DNA of 64,000 nt from AC-38 sp033856025. Lineage in GTDB: Bacteria > Actinomycetota > Thermoleophilia > Solirubrobacterales > Solirubrobacteraceae. A model generated the notes under the pieces. The model saw only the letters and a list, made by a program, of their open reading frames with translations. It was not told the DNA's origin and made no database searches. The stretch lies in assembly GCA_033856025.1 (NCBI GenBank), contig JAWVFQ010000015.1, positions 62,001-126,000 on the forward strand, read 5' to 3'. A program made the position numbers and the translations under genes. Of this stretch, positions 31,542-40,433 are shown one piece after another. Positions within the stretch are counted from its first letter, which is position 1. Every line of letters begins with the position of its first letter.

Positions 31542-32386
31542 CCGCCGGCCAGCCGGACCGGGCGGACGAGGTCGCGGGCGTTCCCCGCGGCGTCGGTGAC
31601 GTGCAGGCGCAGGGTGAAGGCGGTCGCGGTGGTGTTGCGCGGGAGCCGCAGGAAGATCGTCCGCGGCCGGTTGGCGCTCAGCACGGCGGTGACCGTGCGC
31701 AGGAGGGTGCGTCCCCGGTACAGGCGCGCGCGAGCCTTCCCGGCCTCGTTGGAGCGCACGCGCACCCCGACGCCGCGCGCGTGGGCCGCCGCGGACGTCA
31801 CACGGGGGACGCTGGCGGAGACGACGGGCTTGGTGCGGTCGGGGCCGGGCGTGGGGCCGGGCGCGGTGCAGCTGTTGTCGGCCCGAGGCGTGGGCGTGCC
31901 CAGCTTCCCCTGCCCCGAGCACACCTGGAGCGACTGCCCGTCCCCGGGCGCGGGGCCGTCGGTGGCCAGGGTGCCGGTGCGGTTGGTGATGGTGCCCCAG
32001 CGCATGCAGTTGATCTGGGAGCCGTCGCCGCGCTCGAAGCAGACCTGCCCGGCGGAGGTGGGCAGCGCGACGGAGAGCGCGAGGTCGGGCGTGGCGCCGG
32101 CGGTTCCCTTCCCGACGAGCATCGGCGCGCCGGCGTCGCGGATTCCCATCCCGCCACCGACGGACTGGTCGCCCAAGCGCACGCCCGCGGCGTCGTAGAC
32201 GGCCAGGCGATAGCCGGTCGGGAACAGGAACGGCTCATCGAAGGGGTCGAGCAGCTCGACGAACTGGTTGGCGGGCGACCCGCCGAGCGAGGTGGCGACC
32301 TCGTTGATCGTCATCCGGTGGTCCGCCGCCTGGGCGGGAGCCGCCAGGGCGAACAGGGCCAAGAACGTGCCCGCGATCCTCCTCAC
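31538..32386 (-). CDS. Secreted lamin-tail-like protein with Arg-rich C-terminal beta domain
   Basis: A 282-residue exported protein. Signal peptide of about 20 residues (ends A-P-A-Q-A-A-D), then a beta-rich domain (M-T-I-N-E-V-A-T ... N-Q-F-V-E-L-L-D-P ... G-Y-R-L-A-V-Y-D) with the lamin-tail (LTD) look, two Cys pairs, a Pro/Thr linker, and a C-terminal region (about 185-282) rich in Arg/Thr with L-H-V-T-D-A-A-G-N-A-R. The end resembles the tails of the subtilases and of the Calx-beta protein. Function is unknown; surface or matrix role is inferred. GTG start. Confidence 0.75.
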   Translation of the reverse strand: MRRIAGTFLALFALAAPAQAADHRMTINEVATSLGGSPANQFVELLDPFDEPFLFPTGYRLAVYDAAGVRLGDQSVGGGMGIRDAGAPMLVGKGTAGATPDLALSVALPTSAGQVCFERGDGSQINCMRWGTITNRTGTLATDGPAPGDGQSLQVCSGQGKLGTPTPRADNSCTAPGPTPGPDRTKPVVSASVPRVTSAAAHARGVGVRVRSNEAGKARARLYRGRTLLRTVTAVLSANRPRTIFLRLPRNTTATAFTLRLHVTDAAGNARDLVRPVRLAGG

Positions 32387-32429
32387 ACTGCATCCGACGC
32401 CCGTGCGCGGGGACTTCTTCCCGCGCGAG

Positions 32430-32435
32430 TACGCT
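32430..32435 (+). promoter_or_regulatory. -10 (TACGCT) for leaderless asnB
   Basis: TACGCT lies 6 bases before the asnB GTG, so transcription is expected to start at or next to the start codon. It is one of the cleaner examples of the window-wide pattern. Confidence 0.5.
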
Positions 32436-32441
32436 GGCGCC

Positions 32442-34367
32442 GTGTGTGGAATCGCCGGGATGCACGGCCCCGGGGCCGACCCGCGGGTCGTGGGCGCGAT
32501 GACGCGCTGCCTCGTGCACCGGGGACCGGACGGCGACGGGTTCTTCGACGCGCCGGGGGTGGCGCTGGGGATGCGCCGGCTGGCGATCATCGACCCGGAG
32601 TCCGGCCACCAGCCGCTGCGCGACGAGTCGGGGGAGATCGTGGCCGTGTTCAACGGCGAGATCTACAACCACGCCTCGCTGCGGGCGGACCTGGAGGCGC
32701 GCGGCCACCGGCTGCGCTCGGGCTCCGACGGCGAGGTGATCCCGCACCTGTTCGAGGAGCACGGTCCGGGCTTCGTGGAACGGCTGAACGGGATCTTCGC
32801 CGTCGCGGTGTGGGACGGGCAGGCGCGGCAGCTGCACCTGTTCCGCGACCGGTTCGGGGTCAAGCCCCTCTACTGGTCCCGCGCCGGTGGCCGGCTCTCG
32901 TTCGCGTCGGAGGTGAGCGCGCTGCTCGTGGACCCCGGGGTGCCGCGCGAGGTCGATCCCGTGGCGGTGGACGAGTTCCTGACGTTTCGCTTCGTGCCCT
33001 CGCCGCGGACGGCGCTGCGGGCGGTGCACAAGCTGCCGCCGGCGTCGATCCTGTCGGTCGGCGACTCCGGGCCACGGGTGACGGAGTACGCCGTCGACCC
33101 GCCGTCGCCGGTCCGGACCGACCGGGCCGCTCTGGTGGCCGAGTACCGCGAGGCGTTCGAGCGCGCGGTCGTGCGCCAGATGATGAGCGACGTCCCGATC
33201 GGCGTGATGCTGTCCGGCGGGGTGGACTCGGGCGCGGTGTGCGCGGTGATGGCCAAGCACGCCTCGTCGGTTCGCGCCTACACGGTCGGGTTCGCCGGCG
33301 GGGGCCCCGACACCGACGAGATCGAGGCCGCGCGCCGCACGGCGTCGCTGTTCGGCGCGTCGCACGAGTCGGTGCGGCTGGGCGAGCGCGACTACCTCGA
33401 CGCGCTGCCCGACTCGATGCTAACGGTGGAGGAGCCGATCGGCACGACCAGCGCCCTGGGGGTCCGCTTCGTGTCCGAGCTGATGCGCCCCGAGGTCACG
33501 GTGGCGCTGAGCGGCCAGGGCGCCGACGAGCCCCTGGGCGGCTACGGCCGCCACCGGGGGATGCGGATCGCCGAGCTGCTGCGCCGCGCGCCCGGCGCGC
33601 GGGCGCTGGCGCGCGGCCTGCCGCGCACCGGCCGCGACGCGCTGGACCGCGGCCTGGACACGCTGGCCGCCCGCGACGACGTCTCCGCGCTCGTGGCCGC
33701 CTACCGCGTCTTCACCGACGCCGAGAAGTCCGCGCTGTACCGGTCCGGATTCGCCACGGAGCTGGCGGCTTCGGCGAACGACACCGGTGCGGGGGTCGCC
33801 CCCTCGGGAGCCGCCCTCTCCGGGCCGGGCGCTTCGCTCGAGCGCATTCGCTCGCGGGTGGCTCATCTGTCGCCGCTTTCCCAGCTTCTCTACGTCGATA
33901 CGCGCTTTTCGCTGCCGGACGAGCTGCTGCTCATCGCGGACAAGATGTCGATGGCGGCGTCGCTGGAGCTGCGGGTGCCGATGCTCGATCAGGACCTCAT
34001 CGCGCTGGCCGAGTCCGCGGCGCCCACGCAGCACGTGCGGCGGCTGCGCGGCAAGGCGCTGCACAAGGAGGCGCTCGAGGGACTGCTTCCCCGCGAGATC
34101 GTGCACCGGCCCAAGCTCGGTTGGCAGACTCCGGTCGACCGCTGGCTGCGCGGCGAGTTGCGCCCGCTGCTCGACGAGGTCCTGCTCGGCGAGGGCGAGG
34201 TGTGCCGCGAGCTGTTCGAGGAGCGCGAGCTGCGGCGGCTCGCGGACGAGCACGCCGCGGGGCGCGCCGACCACACCCGCCGGCTGTTCTGCCTGCTGTC
34301 GCTCGGGCTCTGGCACCGCGGCTTCGTCCAGACGCGCCCGCCGGTCGCCGCCGCGGCCACGACGTGA
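32442..34367 (+). CDS. asnB: Glutamine-hydrolysing asparagine synthetase
   Basis: A 641-residue class II amidotransferase. After Met removal Cys2 (C-G-I-A-G) is the glutaminase nucleophile; R-G-P-D-G, F-N-G-E-I-Y-N and the synthetase P-loop L-S-G-G-V-D-S-G are all present, as is S-G-Q-G-A-D-E-P-L-G-G-Y. The GTG start is fixed by the need for Cys2. It is coupled to a glycosyltransferase gene and sits in a surface-polysaccharide neighbourhood, so it could be an AsnB-like enzyme for sugar amidation instead of free asparagine. Confidence 0.9.
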   Translation: MCGIAGMHGPGADPRVVGAMTRCLVHRGPDGDGFFDAPGVALGMRRLAIIDPESGHQPLRDESGEIVAVFNGEIYNHASLRADLEARGHRLRSGSDGEVIPHLFEEHGPGFVERLNGIFAVAVWDGQARQLHLFRDRFGVKPLYWSRAGGRLSFASEVSALLVDPGVPREVDPVAVDEFLTFRFVPSPRTALRAVHKLPPASILSVGDSGPRVTEYAVDPPSPVRTDRAALVAEYREAFERAVVRQMMSDVPIGVMLSGGVDSGAVCAVMAKHASSVRAYTVGFAGGGPDTDEIEAARRTASLFGASHESVRLGERDYLDALPDSMLTVEEPIGTTSALGVRFVSELMRPEVTVALSGQGADEPLGGYGRHRGMRIAELLRRAPGARALARGLPRTGRDALDRGLDTLAARDDVSALVAAYRVFTDAEKSALYRSGFATELAASANDTGAGVAPSGAALSGPGASLERIRSRVAHLSPLSQLLYVDTRFSLPDELLLIADKMSMAASLELRVPMLDQDLIALAESAAPTQHVRRLRGKALHKEALEGLLPREIVHRPKLGWQTPVDRWLRGELRPLLDEVLLGEGEVCRELFEERELRRLADEHAAGRADHTRRLFCLLSLGLWHRGFVQTRPPVAAAATT

Positions 34368-35647
34368 AGGTCCTCTTCGTCGCGTCGCACCCGCCGCTCC
34401 CGCTGGACAACGGCGGCCGACTGCGGACCTTCCACCTGCTGGACGAGCTGTCCCAGCGCGCCGACGTGGTGCTCGCCACCCTCGACCGCGAGCCCGGCTC
34501 GGGCGACGACGGGCCGCGCGGCGAGGAGCTGGAGTCGGCGATCCGCCGCGCGCTGCCGGCCCTGCGCGACGTGGCGGTGGTCCGCGCGCCTGCCGCCCGG
34601 AAGCGGACCCGCCAGCTGGCCACCCTGGCCGGCGCCGGCTCCTACACCTACGCCATGCACCGGTCCGCCGAGCTCGTCACCCGGGTGCGCGCGGCGATGC
34701 GCTCGTTCGAGCCCGAGCTCGTCCACTGCGACTCGCTGTTCTGCGCGCACGTGCGCCCGTCACAGCCGGCCGGGAGCGCCCCCTGGGTCCTCTCGCTGCA
34801 CAACGACGAGGCCCGGCTCAAGGAACGGCTGGCCGGGACCGCCGAGGAGTGGCTGCGCCGGGCCCTGTACCGCCGCGAGGCGGCCGCTCTGGGGAACCTC
34901 CAGGCGCGGGCGCTGGCCGAGTTCGACCACGCGGTGGCCGTGTCCGACGCCGAGCGCGAGCGGTTCGAGGCGGTGCGAGCCGGAGCTCTGGGCGCCGGGA
35001 ACGGCGGCCGGTCGGGAGAGGGGTCCGGCGTCATCACCGTCCCCAACGGGGTCGATCCGCTGCCCGAGCCGGTGGGGCCGCCGGACGGTCCGAGGGCCGG
35101 GGAGCCGCTGCGGCTGCTCTTCGTGGGGTCGCTGAACTACGAGCCCAACGCGCAGGGCCTGGAGTGGTTCGCGCACGAGGTCGCGCCGCTCGTGCGCGCG
35201 CGGCTGGACGTGGAGATCGAGGTCGTCGGGCCGGGGCGGCGGGGGCCCGAGCTGCCGGGCGTCTCCTACCTCGGCCGGGTCGACGACGTCGGCGCCGCCT
35301 ACGGCCGCGCCCACGCCGCCGTCGTCCCCCTGCGCGCGGGCGCGGGCTCGCGCCTGAAGGTCGTCGAGGCGCTGGCGCGCGGCGTTCCGCTGGTCTCGAC
35401 CTCGCTCGGGGTCGAGGGCTACGACGTGCAGGACGGCGTCCACGCCCTGATCGCCGACGACCCCGAGACGCTGGCCGAGCGCTTCGCCCTGCTCGACGCC
35501 AGCCTGCGCGGAGACCGCCACCTCGCCGGCGCGCTCGTCTCCGCCGGCCACGCGTTCGCGCGGGACTACTTCTGGCCGCGGATCGGCGAGCGGATGGCCG
35601 CGGACTACACGCGCTGGGCCGAGGCGGCCGCCGCCACGGCGCCCTGA
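34364..35647 (+). CDS. Glycosyltransferase (GT4 type)
   Basis: A 427-residue GT-B enzyme. The N-terminal domain opens V-K-V-L-F-V-A-S-H-P-P-L-P-L-D-N-G-G-R-L-R-T; the C-terminal domain has V-P-N-G-V-D, L-L-F-V-G-S-L-N-Y-E-P-N, and R-A-G-A-G-S-R-L-K-V-V-E-A-L-A-R-G-V-P-L-V-S-T, where the donor nucleotide binds. The GTG overlaps the asnB stop. This type with N-N/P-N-A/x-Q-G-L resembles sugar transferases of exopolysaccharide clusters. Donor and acceptor are unknown. Confidence 0.9.
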   Translation: MKVLFVASHPPLPLDNGGRLRTFHLLDELSQRADVVLATLDREPGSGDDGPRGEELESAIRRALPALRDVAVVRAPAARKRTRQLATLAGAGSYTYAMHRSAELVTRVRAAMRSFEPELVHCDSLFCAHVRPSQPAGSAPWVLSLHNDEARLKERLAGTAEEWLRRALYRREAAALGNLQARALAEFDHAVAVSDAERERFEAVRAGALGAGNGGRSGEGSGVITVPNGVDPLPEPVGPPDGPRAGEPLRLLFVGSLNYEPNAQGLEWFAHEVAPLVRARLDVEIEVVGPGRRGPELPGVSYLGRVDDVGAAYGRAHAAVVPLRAGAGSRLKVVEALARGVPLVSTSLGVEGYDVQDGVHALIADDPETLAERFALLDASLRGDRHLAGALVSAGHAFARDYFWPRIGERMAADYTRWAEAAAATAP

Positions 35648-35662
35648 GAACGCGCCGAGCGC

Positions 35663-36673
35663 TCACTTCGAGGCGCCTCCCCAGATCTCTTCGACCGCGG
35701 CCCAGAGACCGCGGCGGCGGACGTCCACGGGGAAGGCGGTGAGGATGCGGTCGCGCGCGCGCTGACGGGCTTGCGGCCCGGCCGCCAGGGCCGCGCGGAT
35801 TCCCTCCGCGACCGCGCGGGGGTCGTCGGACGGGACCTGGATGCCCGCGTCCGCCACCACCTCGGGGAGCGCGCCCGCCGCGGTGACCACGGGGACGCAG
35901 CCGGCCAGCATCGCCTCGGCCACCGCGATCCCGAAGCCCTCGTGGTGAGATGGCTGGACGTAGACGGACGCCTCACGGAACAGGCGGTCGAGGTCCTCCT
36001 GCTCCAGCCAGCCGGTGAAGGTCACGTTGGGCGTGGCCCTGGCCCGCAGCGTCTCGATCGCGTCGTCCTTCCACGGGCCCGCGAGGACGAACTCCACGTC
36101 GGGGAGCTCGGCCGCCGCCTCCACGAACGCGCGCTGGCCCTTGATCTCGAGGTTGGGATGGGTGACGAAGCCCACCGACAGCGCCATCCGCCGGCGCCCC
36201 GAGTCGTCGGGCAGCTCGCCGTAGGGATCGGGCACGCCGTGGTGGACCACCTCCACGCGCTCGGGCGGGAAGCCGACGTTGCGCTCGATCTCGCCCCGCG
36301 AGTAGTTGGAGTTCGTGACGAGCTTGGTGGCGCGGCGCATCACCCAGCGCGCCAGCCACTGCCGCGGCCCGCCCTGCTGGAACCCGTAGCCGATCTCCGG
36401 CATGTTCGCCGTGTCGAAGCCGCCGACGATGAGCAGCGAGGGCCTGCCGAGCACCGGCGCCAGCGTGAACGCCCAGAACGAGTGCCACGACGCCCACCAC
36501 CCCACGATCACGTCGGCGCGGCGCAGCATCGGCACGAGCCGAAACAGATTCGTCACCTTCCCCGGCTGCTTCCACACCTCGACCGGCCAGCGCTCAGCGA
36601 GGACCTCCCGGTCCACGCGGATGAACGACGCGTCGCTCGGCACCACGTACAGGATCCGAGGCCGCTCCTCCAC
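35663..36673 (-). CDS. Glycosyltransferase (GT4 type)
   Basis: A 336-residue GT-B glycosyltransferase. Key blocks are G-F-D-T-A-N-M-P-E-I-G-Y-G, N-S-N-Y-S-R-G-E-I-E-R-N, H-H-G-V-P-D, and the donor site P-S-H-H-E-G-F-G-I-A-V-A-E-A-M-L-A-G-C-V-P-V-V with the E-x7-E motif. GTG 36673 is chosen because TAGGCT lies 7 bases upstream; a longer frame to 36736 would run into the hairpin. Convergent to the previous glycosyltransferase with 15 bases between stops. Confidence 0.9.
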   Translation of the reverse strand: MEERPRILYVVPSDASFIRVDREVLAERWPVEVWKQPGKVTNLFRLVPMLRRADVIVGWWASWHSFWAFTLAPVLGRPSLLIVGGFDTANMPEIGYGFQQGGPRQWLARWVMRRATKLVTNSNYSRGEIERNVGFPPERVEVVHHGVPDPYGELPDDSGRRRMALSVGFVTHPNLEIKGQRAFVEAAAELPDVEFVLAGPWKDDAIETLRARATPNVTFTGWLEQEDLDRLFREASVYVQPSHHEGFGIAVAEAMLAGCVPVVTAAGALPEVVADAGIQVPSDDPRAVAEGIRAALAAGPQARQRARDRILTAFPVDVRRRGLWAAVEEIWGGASK

Positions 36674-36697
36674 CGGCCGGAGCCTAGCCCCCCCGCC

Positions 36698-36740
36698 GCG
36701 GTTGCAGTTAGCCGCCACATAGGCGGCGAAGTGCAACCGC
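36698..36740 (-). terminator. Large hairpin at the end of the flippase gene
   Basis: GCGGTTGCA and TGCAACCGC (9 bp) enclose a second stem GCCGCC / GGCGGC with symmetric 4-base internal loops and an ACATA apex. It begins at the last base of the flippase stop codon. No U-tract is present. It probably separates the flippase operon from the downstream glycosyltransferase gene on the same strand. Confidence 0.6.
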
Positions 36741-38191
36741 TAGGCGGCGCGGGCCGCGGTGGCCATCCCGCGCGCCTCGCGCAGGGCGCCGGAGCTGGCC
36801 AGCAGGGCGCCGGCGGCCAGGAGCCCGCAGGCCGCGCCGATACCTGCCGCCCACCCACCCTCGATGCCCGCCGTTCGGGCGATGGCGGCGAGACCGACCG
36901 TGATAGCGAGCTGCAACGCGACGGGGCCCAGGACCGGAGCGACCGCGGCGACGACGCGCGGCGCTGAGAGCCCGAGGCGGCGAGCGCCGACCACCACGTA
37001 CGTCGCCGCGAACGGCACGAACAGCGCCGCATGCGCCAGCGCCGCTCCCCGGATCCCGTCCGCGGACACGAGCCCGATCAGCGCCGGGATCATCGCGGCG
37101 GCCCACACCGCGTTCACCCGGGCGCGCCAGCCGATCTGGCCGGTCCCCGACAGCGACTCGCCGATCATCCCGACCAGCGCGTGGCCGACGCCGACCACGA
37201 GCAGGATCTGGAACGGCGCGACCATCGCCTTCCACTCCGGCCCCAGCAGCCCCGGCAGCACGCTGGGGGCCAGCACCACGGCCGGGACGGCCAGCGGCGC
37301 CAGCAGCAGCGCGAGCAGCCGCAGCGAGACCAGCGTGCGGCGCCCCACCGTCGCGAGGTCCGACGTGGCGGCGGCCGCCGGGAACAGGACCCGGCCGATC
37401 TGCCACGACACCTGGGTCAGCGGCGCGAAGGCGAGCGTGAAGGCCAGCGCGTAGAGGCCCAGGCCCGTCGCCTCCTTCAGGCGACCCACGACCAGGAAGT
37501 CCGAGTTCAGCGCGACGAAGTCGGTGAAGGCCAACACGAAGAACCCGATCCAGCCCGCCTGGCGCAGGCGCATCCGCAGCCCGGCCTCGCGCGGGGGAAG
37601 CAGGTCGCGCGCGGCGATCCAGGCGAACAGCGTGAGCAGTGCCATCGACGCGAGCTGGCGGACGACCAGCGCCCACACGCCCGCGCCGGCCAGGCCCGCC
37701 GCGATGCCGGCCGCCGAGGACAGGGTGGCCGCCGCCACGTTGGCGCCGGCGAAGGCGCGGAAGCGCAGGTGCTTCTGGAGCAGCGCCAGCGGGGTGATCC
37801 CGGCCGCGTAGAGGACGACGCCGGCCGCCAGGGCGCGGATCACCCCCGGGTCGCCGCCGTCGGCGAAGGTGGAGACGATCGGCCCCGCCAGCGCCGCGAT
37901 GGCGACCGTGGCGCCCAGGCCCACGCCGACGTTCAGCGCGATCGCCCCGCGGACCTCGGCACGGCCGAGGCGCGGCGCCGCGACGATGCTCCCGCGCGTG
38001 CCCGAGTCCACGAGCAGCCCGGCCAGGTTCACCAGCACCATGCCCGTCGCCACCGAGCCGAACGCCGACGGCTCGACCAGCGCCGCCAGCGCGAGGAGCG
38101 AGGCCAGCCACAGCCCCTGCGAGGCCACGTGCCCCACCCCCATCCACGAGACCGCGCGGGCCACCCGGGCCCGCGACGGAGCGGCGCTCAT
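36740..38191 (-). CDS. Polysaccharide flippase (MOP/Wzx-like)
   Basis: A 483-residue integral membrane protein with about 12-14 helices, of the oligosaccharide/lipid flippase group. The N-terminus is basic then S-W-M-G-V-G-H-V-A-S-Q-G-L-W-L; L-V-E-P-S-A-F-G, N-L-A-G-L-L-V-D-S-G and L-Q-K-H-L-R-F are typical of PST/Polysacc_synt members. It would move lipid-linked sugar units outward. ATG overlaps the stop of the PQQ-propeller gene (ATGA), so the two are coupled. Confidence 0.88.
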   Translation of the reverse strand: MSAAPSRARVARAVSWMGVGHVASQGLWLASLLALAALVEPSAFGSVATGMVLVNLAGLLVDSGTRGSIVAAPRLGRAEVRGAIALNVGVGLGATVAIAALAGPIVSTFADGGDPGVIRALAAGVVLYAAGITPLALLQKHLRFRAFAGANVAAATLSSAAGIAAGLAGAGVWALVVRQLASMALLTLFAWIAARDLLPPREAGLRMRLRQAGWIGFFVLAFTDFVALNSDFLVVGRLKEATGLGLYALAFTLAFAPLTQVSWQIGRVLFPAAAATSDLATVGRRTLVSLRLLALLLAPLAVPAVVLAPSVLPGLLGPEWKAMVAPFQILLVVGVGHALVGMIGESLSGTGQIGWRARVNAVWAAAMIPALIGLVSADGIRGAALAHAALFVPFAATYVVVGARRLGLSAPRVVAAVAPVLGPVALQLAITVGLAAIARTAGIEGGWAAGIGAACGLLAAGALLASSGALREARGMATAARAA

Positions 38192-39873
38192 CCGCGGCGG
38201 GCCGCCGGCCGGCGCCGAGCGGGCCCGGTGGGAGCGGCGACCCTATGCAGACATGCCCGCCGCGCCGCGGGCGCGCGGACGCGCAGGCACGCCCGGCGCC
38301 GCGCGGCGGCGCGCGCGATCGCCAGCCTCCGGGCGGCCGCCCGGCGCAGGTGGGCGCGGCGGGTCGCGTAGCGGCCCAGGCAGCCGGCGCGGGCGGCGCC
38401 GCGCAGGCGCAGGCACCCGCGGCGAGTGGCGGCGGCACGGCGCGCGGCCGCCCGTCCGATGGCGCGCGCGAGAGCCCGCAGGCACGGCGCGCGGGAGGAC
38501 ACGACGCGGCGGCGCAGGCACGCCCGCCGCGCGATCCGGTGCGCCGCGGCCGCGCGCTGCGCGGGCGACCCGCGGACCGGCGGCCCGGGCGGCGCCGGGC
38601 GCGCCCGCGCGGGCCGGCGCTCGGCCAGCGAGTACACGTGCGCCTTCCCCGTCAGCCAGACCTCCTTGCCGTCGGCGACGATCGGCGAGAACTGGCCGTC
38701 GAGGAAGCGCCAGACCTGGGTGCCGGTCCGGGCGACGAGCGCGTAGGTCCGCGCCGGACGCAGCGACGAGATGTAGACGTAGCCGCTCATCACGGTCGGC
38801 GAGCCGATGATCGGGCCCATCGAGCGCTTCCACAGCCGCCGGCCGGTCTTGAGCGACAGCGCGTGGAACCCCCCGCCGAAGTCGCCGATGAACACCCGCC
38901 CATGCCAGATGGCCGCGCTGCCGTACACGTAGCCGTCGGCGTCGTAGCGCCAGAGCTGCGATCCCGTCCGCGCGTCCAGCGCGTACACCGAGCCGTCGAT
39001 GCCGCCGACCACCAGCCGGCCCTGGGCCAGCGCCGGGGTCGAGTAGAACCCGACCGAGCTGCCCCGCGGCCCGGTGACGGAGGTCCGCCAGCGCAGCTTC
39101 CCGGTGAACCGGTTGAGCGCGTACACGTCGCCGCCGTAGGACGCGAAGTACAGGGTCGACCGCGTCAGCGCCGCGCCGGAGGAGATCGTCCCCCGGGCCT
39201 TGAACGTCCAGCGCGTGCGGCCGTTGCGCCAGTCCACCGCCCGGAAGCGCCCGTTGCCGCCCTTCGGCCCGTCGCCGAAGTACACGAGCCCGTTCTGGGC
39301 GATCGGCGGCGACTCCGCGGCGGCGATCTTCTTGCGGAAGCGCAGCCTCCCCGTGCGCACGTTGAACGCCCGCAGGTTCCCGTCGTGCGACGTGATGTAG
39401 ACGGTGTAGCTGTAGATGCCCGCGGAGCCCGCGAAGTTCGACCCGTGGCGGTAGTGCTTGCGCCACAGCAGCCGGCCCGTCCGCGCGTCGCGGGCGAAGA
39501 TGTCCGAGCCGAAGCGCTTGCCGTAGGAGGCGTAGACGATGACCCCGTTCGACACGACGGCCGGCGCCTCCAGGTAGCCGTTGCGCGGCAGTCCCTTGGA
39601 CCAGCGGACGCTGAACGGCGGGCGCGCCGTGGCTCCCGGGTTGACCCCGGCCCGGTGCGCGTCGTAGCGGAAGGACGGCCACGAGGCGACGGCCGCGCGA
39701 CGGCGCGGCGCCGGCTGCGCGGCCTCGTCCGCCTCGTTGGTCGGGGTCGTCTCGCCGCGCTTGGTGTCGGTCGAGCGGAAGGCGCCGGACTTGTACAGGG
39801 CGTAGCCCACCCCGCCCGCGACGAGGGCGAGCACGGCCAGCCCCCCGCCGATCCAGAGCAGGCGCTTGCGCAT
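38188..39873 (-). CDS. Membrane-anchored PQQ-type beta-propeller protein with Arg/Cys-rich tail
   Basis: A 561-residue protein. One N-terminal transmembrane helix (about 7-28), then a propeller (about 70-425) of PQQ-like blades with repeated D-A-R-T-G-R-L-L-W-R / A-L-D-A-R-T-G-S-Q-L-W-R units. Blades of this kind act as binding or scaffold domains. Residues 429-561 are an unusual tail: 44 Arg in 133 residues, no Asp, Glu or Lys, and six C-L pairs. The stop is fixed by the ATGA overlap with the flippase gene. TACCCT lies 7 bases before the ATG. Confidence 0.82.
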   Translation of the reverse strand: MRKRLLWIGGGLAVLALVAGGVGYALYKSGAFRSTDTKRGETTPTNEADEAAQPAPRRRAAVASWPSFRYDAHRAGVNPGATARPPFSVRWSKGLPRNGYLEAPAVVSNGVIVYASYGKRFGSDIFARDARTGRLLWRKHYRHGSNFAGSAGIYSYTVYITSHDGNLRAFNVRTGRLRFRKKIAAAESPPIAQNGLVYFGDGPKGGNGRFRAVDWRNGRTRWTFKARGTISSGAALTRSTLYFASYGGDVYALNRFTGKLRWRTSVTGPRGSSVGFYSTPALAQGRLVVGGIDGSVYALDARTGSQLWRYDADGYVYGSAAIWHGRVFIGDFGGGFHALSLKTGRRLWKRSMGPIIGSPTVMSGYVYISSLRPARTYALVARTGTQVWRFLDGQFSPIVADGKEVWLTGKAHVYSLAERRPARARPAPPGPPVRGSPAQRAAAAHRIARRACLRRRVVSSRAPCLRALARAIGRAAARRAAATRRGCLRLRGAARAGCLGRYATRRAHLRRAAARRLAIARAAARRRACLRVRAPAARRACLHRVAAPTGPARRRPAARRG

Positions 39874-39913
39874 GGCCCGGAGGGTACGGAGGACGAGGGA
39901 CGGGCCGAACAAC

Positions 39914-39932
39914 TCCTACCGGCGCGGTAGGA
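39914..39932 (+). promoter_or_regulatory. Inverted repeat in front of rrf2-suf (likely operator)
   Basis: TCCTACC-N5-GGTAGGA is a perfect 7-bp inverted repeat that overlaps TAGGAT (39928-39933), the probable -10, 8 bases before the rrf2 ATG. This is where an autoregulating Rrf2 repressor would bind. Binding by the adjacent gene product is inferred. Confidence 0.6.
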
Positions 39933-39941
39933 TTTGGTCCG

Positions 39942-40433
39942 ATGATGTTCTCCACCAAGGCCGAGTACGGCGTGCGGGTGATGGTCGAGCTCGCGCGACG
40001 CAACGGCGACGCCCCGGTGTCGCTGTCGGAGATCGCGCAGCACGACGGACTCCCTCTCGCCTATCTCGAGCACCTGGTGGCCCGGCTGCGCAAGGCGGGC
40101 CTGGTGGAGAGCCGGCGCGGCGCGCGCGGCGGGTACCTGCTCGCGCGGCCGGCCACCGAGATAACCATGGCCGAGGTGGTCGAGGCGCTCGAGGGCTCCA
40201 TCGCCCCGATCGAGTGCATCAGCGAGGGCGCGGACGGCGTCCTCGTATGCGCTCGGGAGAGCGACCCCGACCACGTCTGTCCCACCAAGCTGCTGTGGAC
40301 CCGCGTCCGCGGGTCAGTGATTGACACCCTCCAGGAAACGAGACTCTCAGACCTATGCCAGACCTCGAGATCCGCAACCTCCACGTCCGCACGGAAGATC
40401 GCGAGATCCTCCGCGGCGTCGATCTCTCCGTAG
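39942..40433 (+). CDS. Rrf2-family iron-sulfur-sensing regulator of suf
   Basis: A 163-residue winged-helix regulator: S-T-K-A-E-Y-G-V-R-V-M-V-E-L-A, S-L-S-E-I-A-Q and R-G-A-R-G-G-Y-L-L-A-R-P are Rrf2/IscR hallmarks. Cys92, Cys103 and Cys113 can hold an Fe-S cluster. It is first in the suf operon, so it likely represses it when clusters are plentiful. The frame runs 79 bases into sufC; the family's natural end is near residue 138, so the last about 23 residues are encoded only by this overlap. Confidence 0.9.
   Translation: MMFSTKAEYGVRVMVELARRNGDAPVSLSEIAQHDGLPLAYLEHLVARLRKAGLVESRRGARGGYLLARPATEITMAEVVEALEGSIAPIECISEGADGVLVCARESDPDHVCPTKLLWTRVRGSVIDTLQETRLSDLCQTSRSATSTSARKIARSSAASISP

Noticed and set aside
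38245..39930. Plus-strand frame opposite the propeller gene, considered as an alternative to the Arg-rich tail
   Set aside because: Product is Arg/Gln/Pro-rich noise; the minus-strand frame has PQQ repeats and is coupled to the flippase by ATGA.
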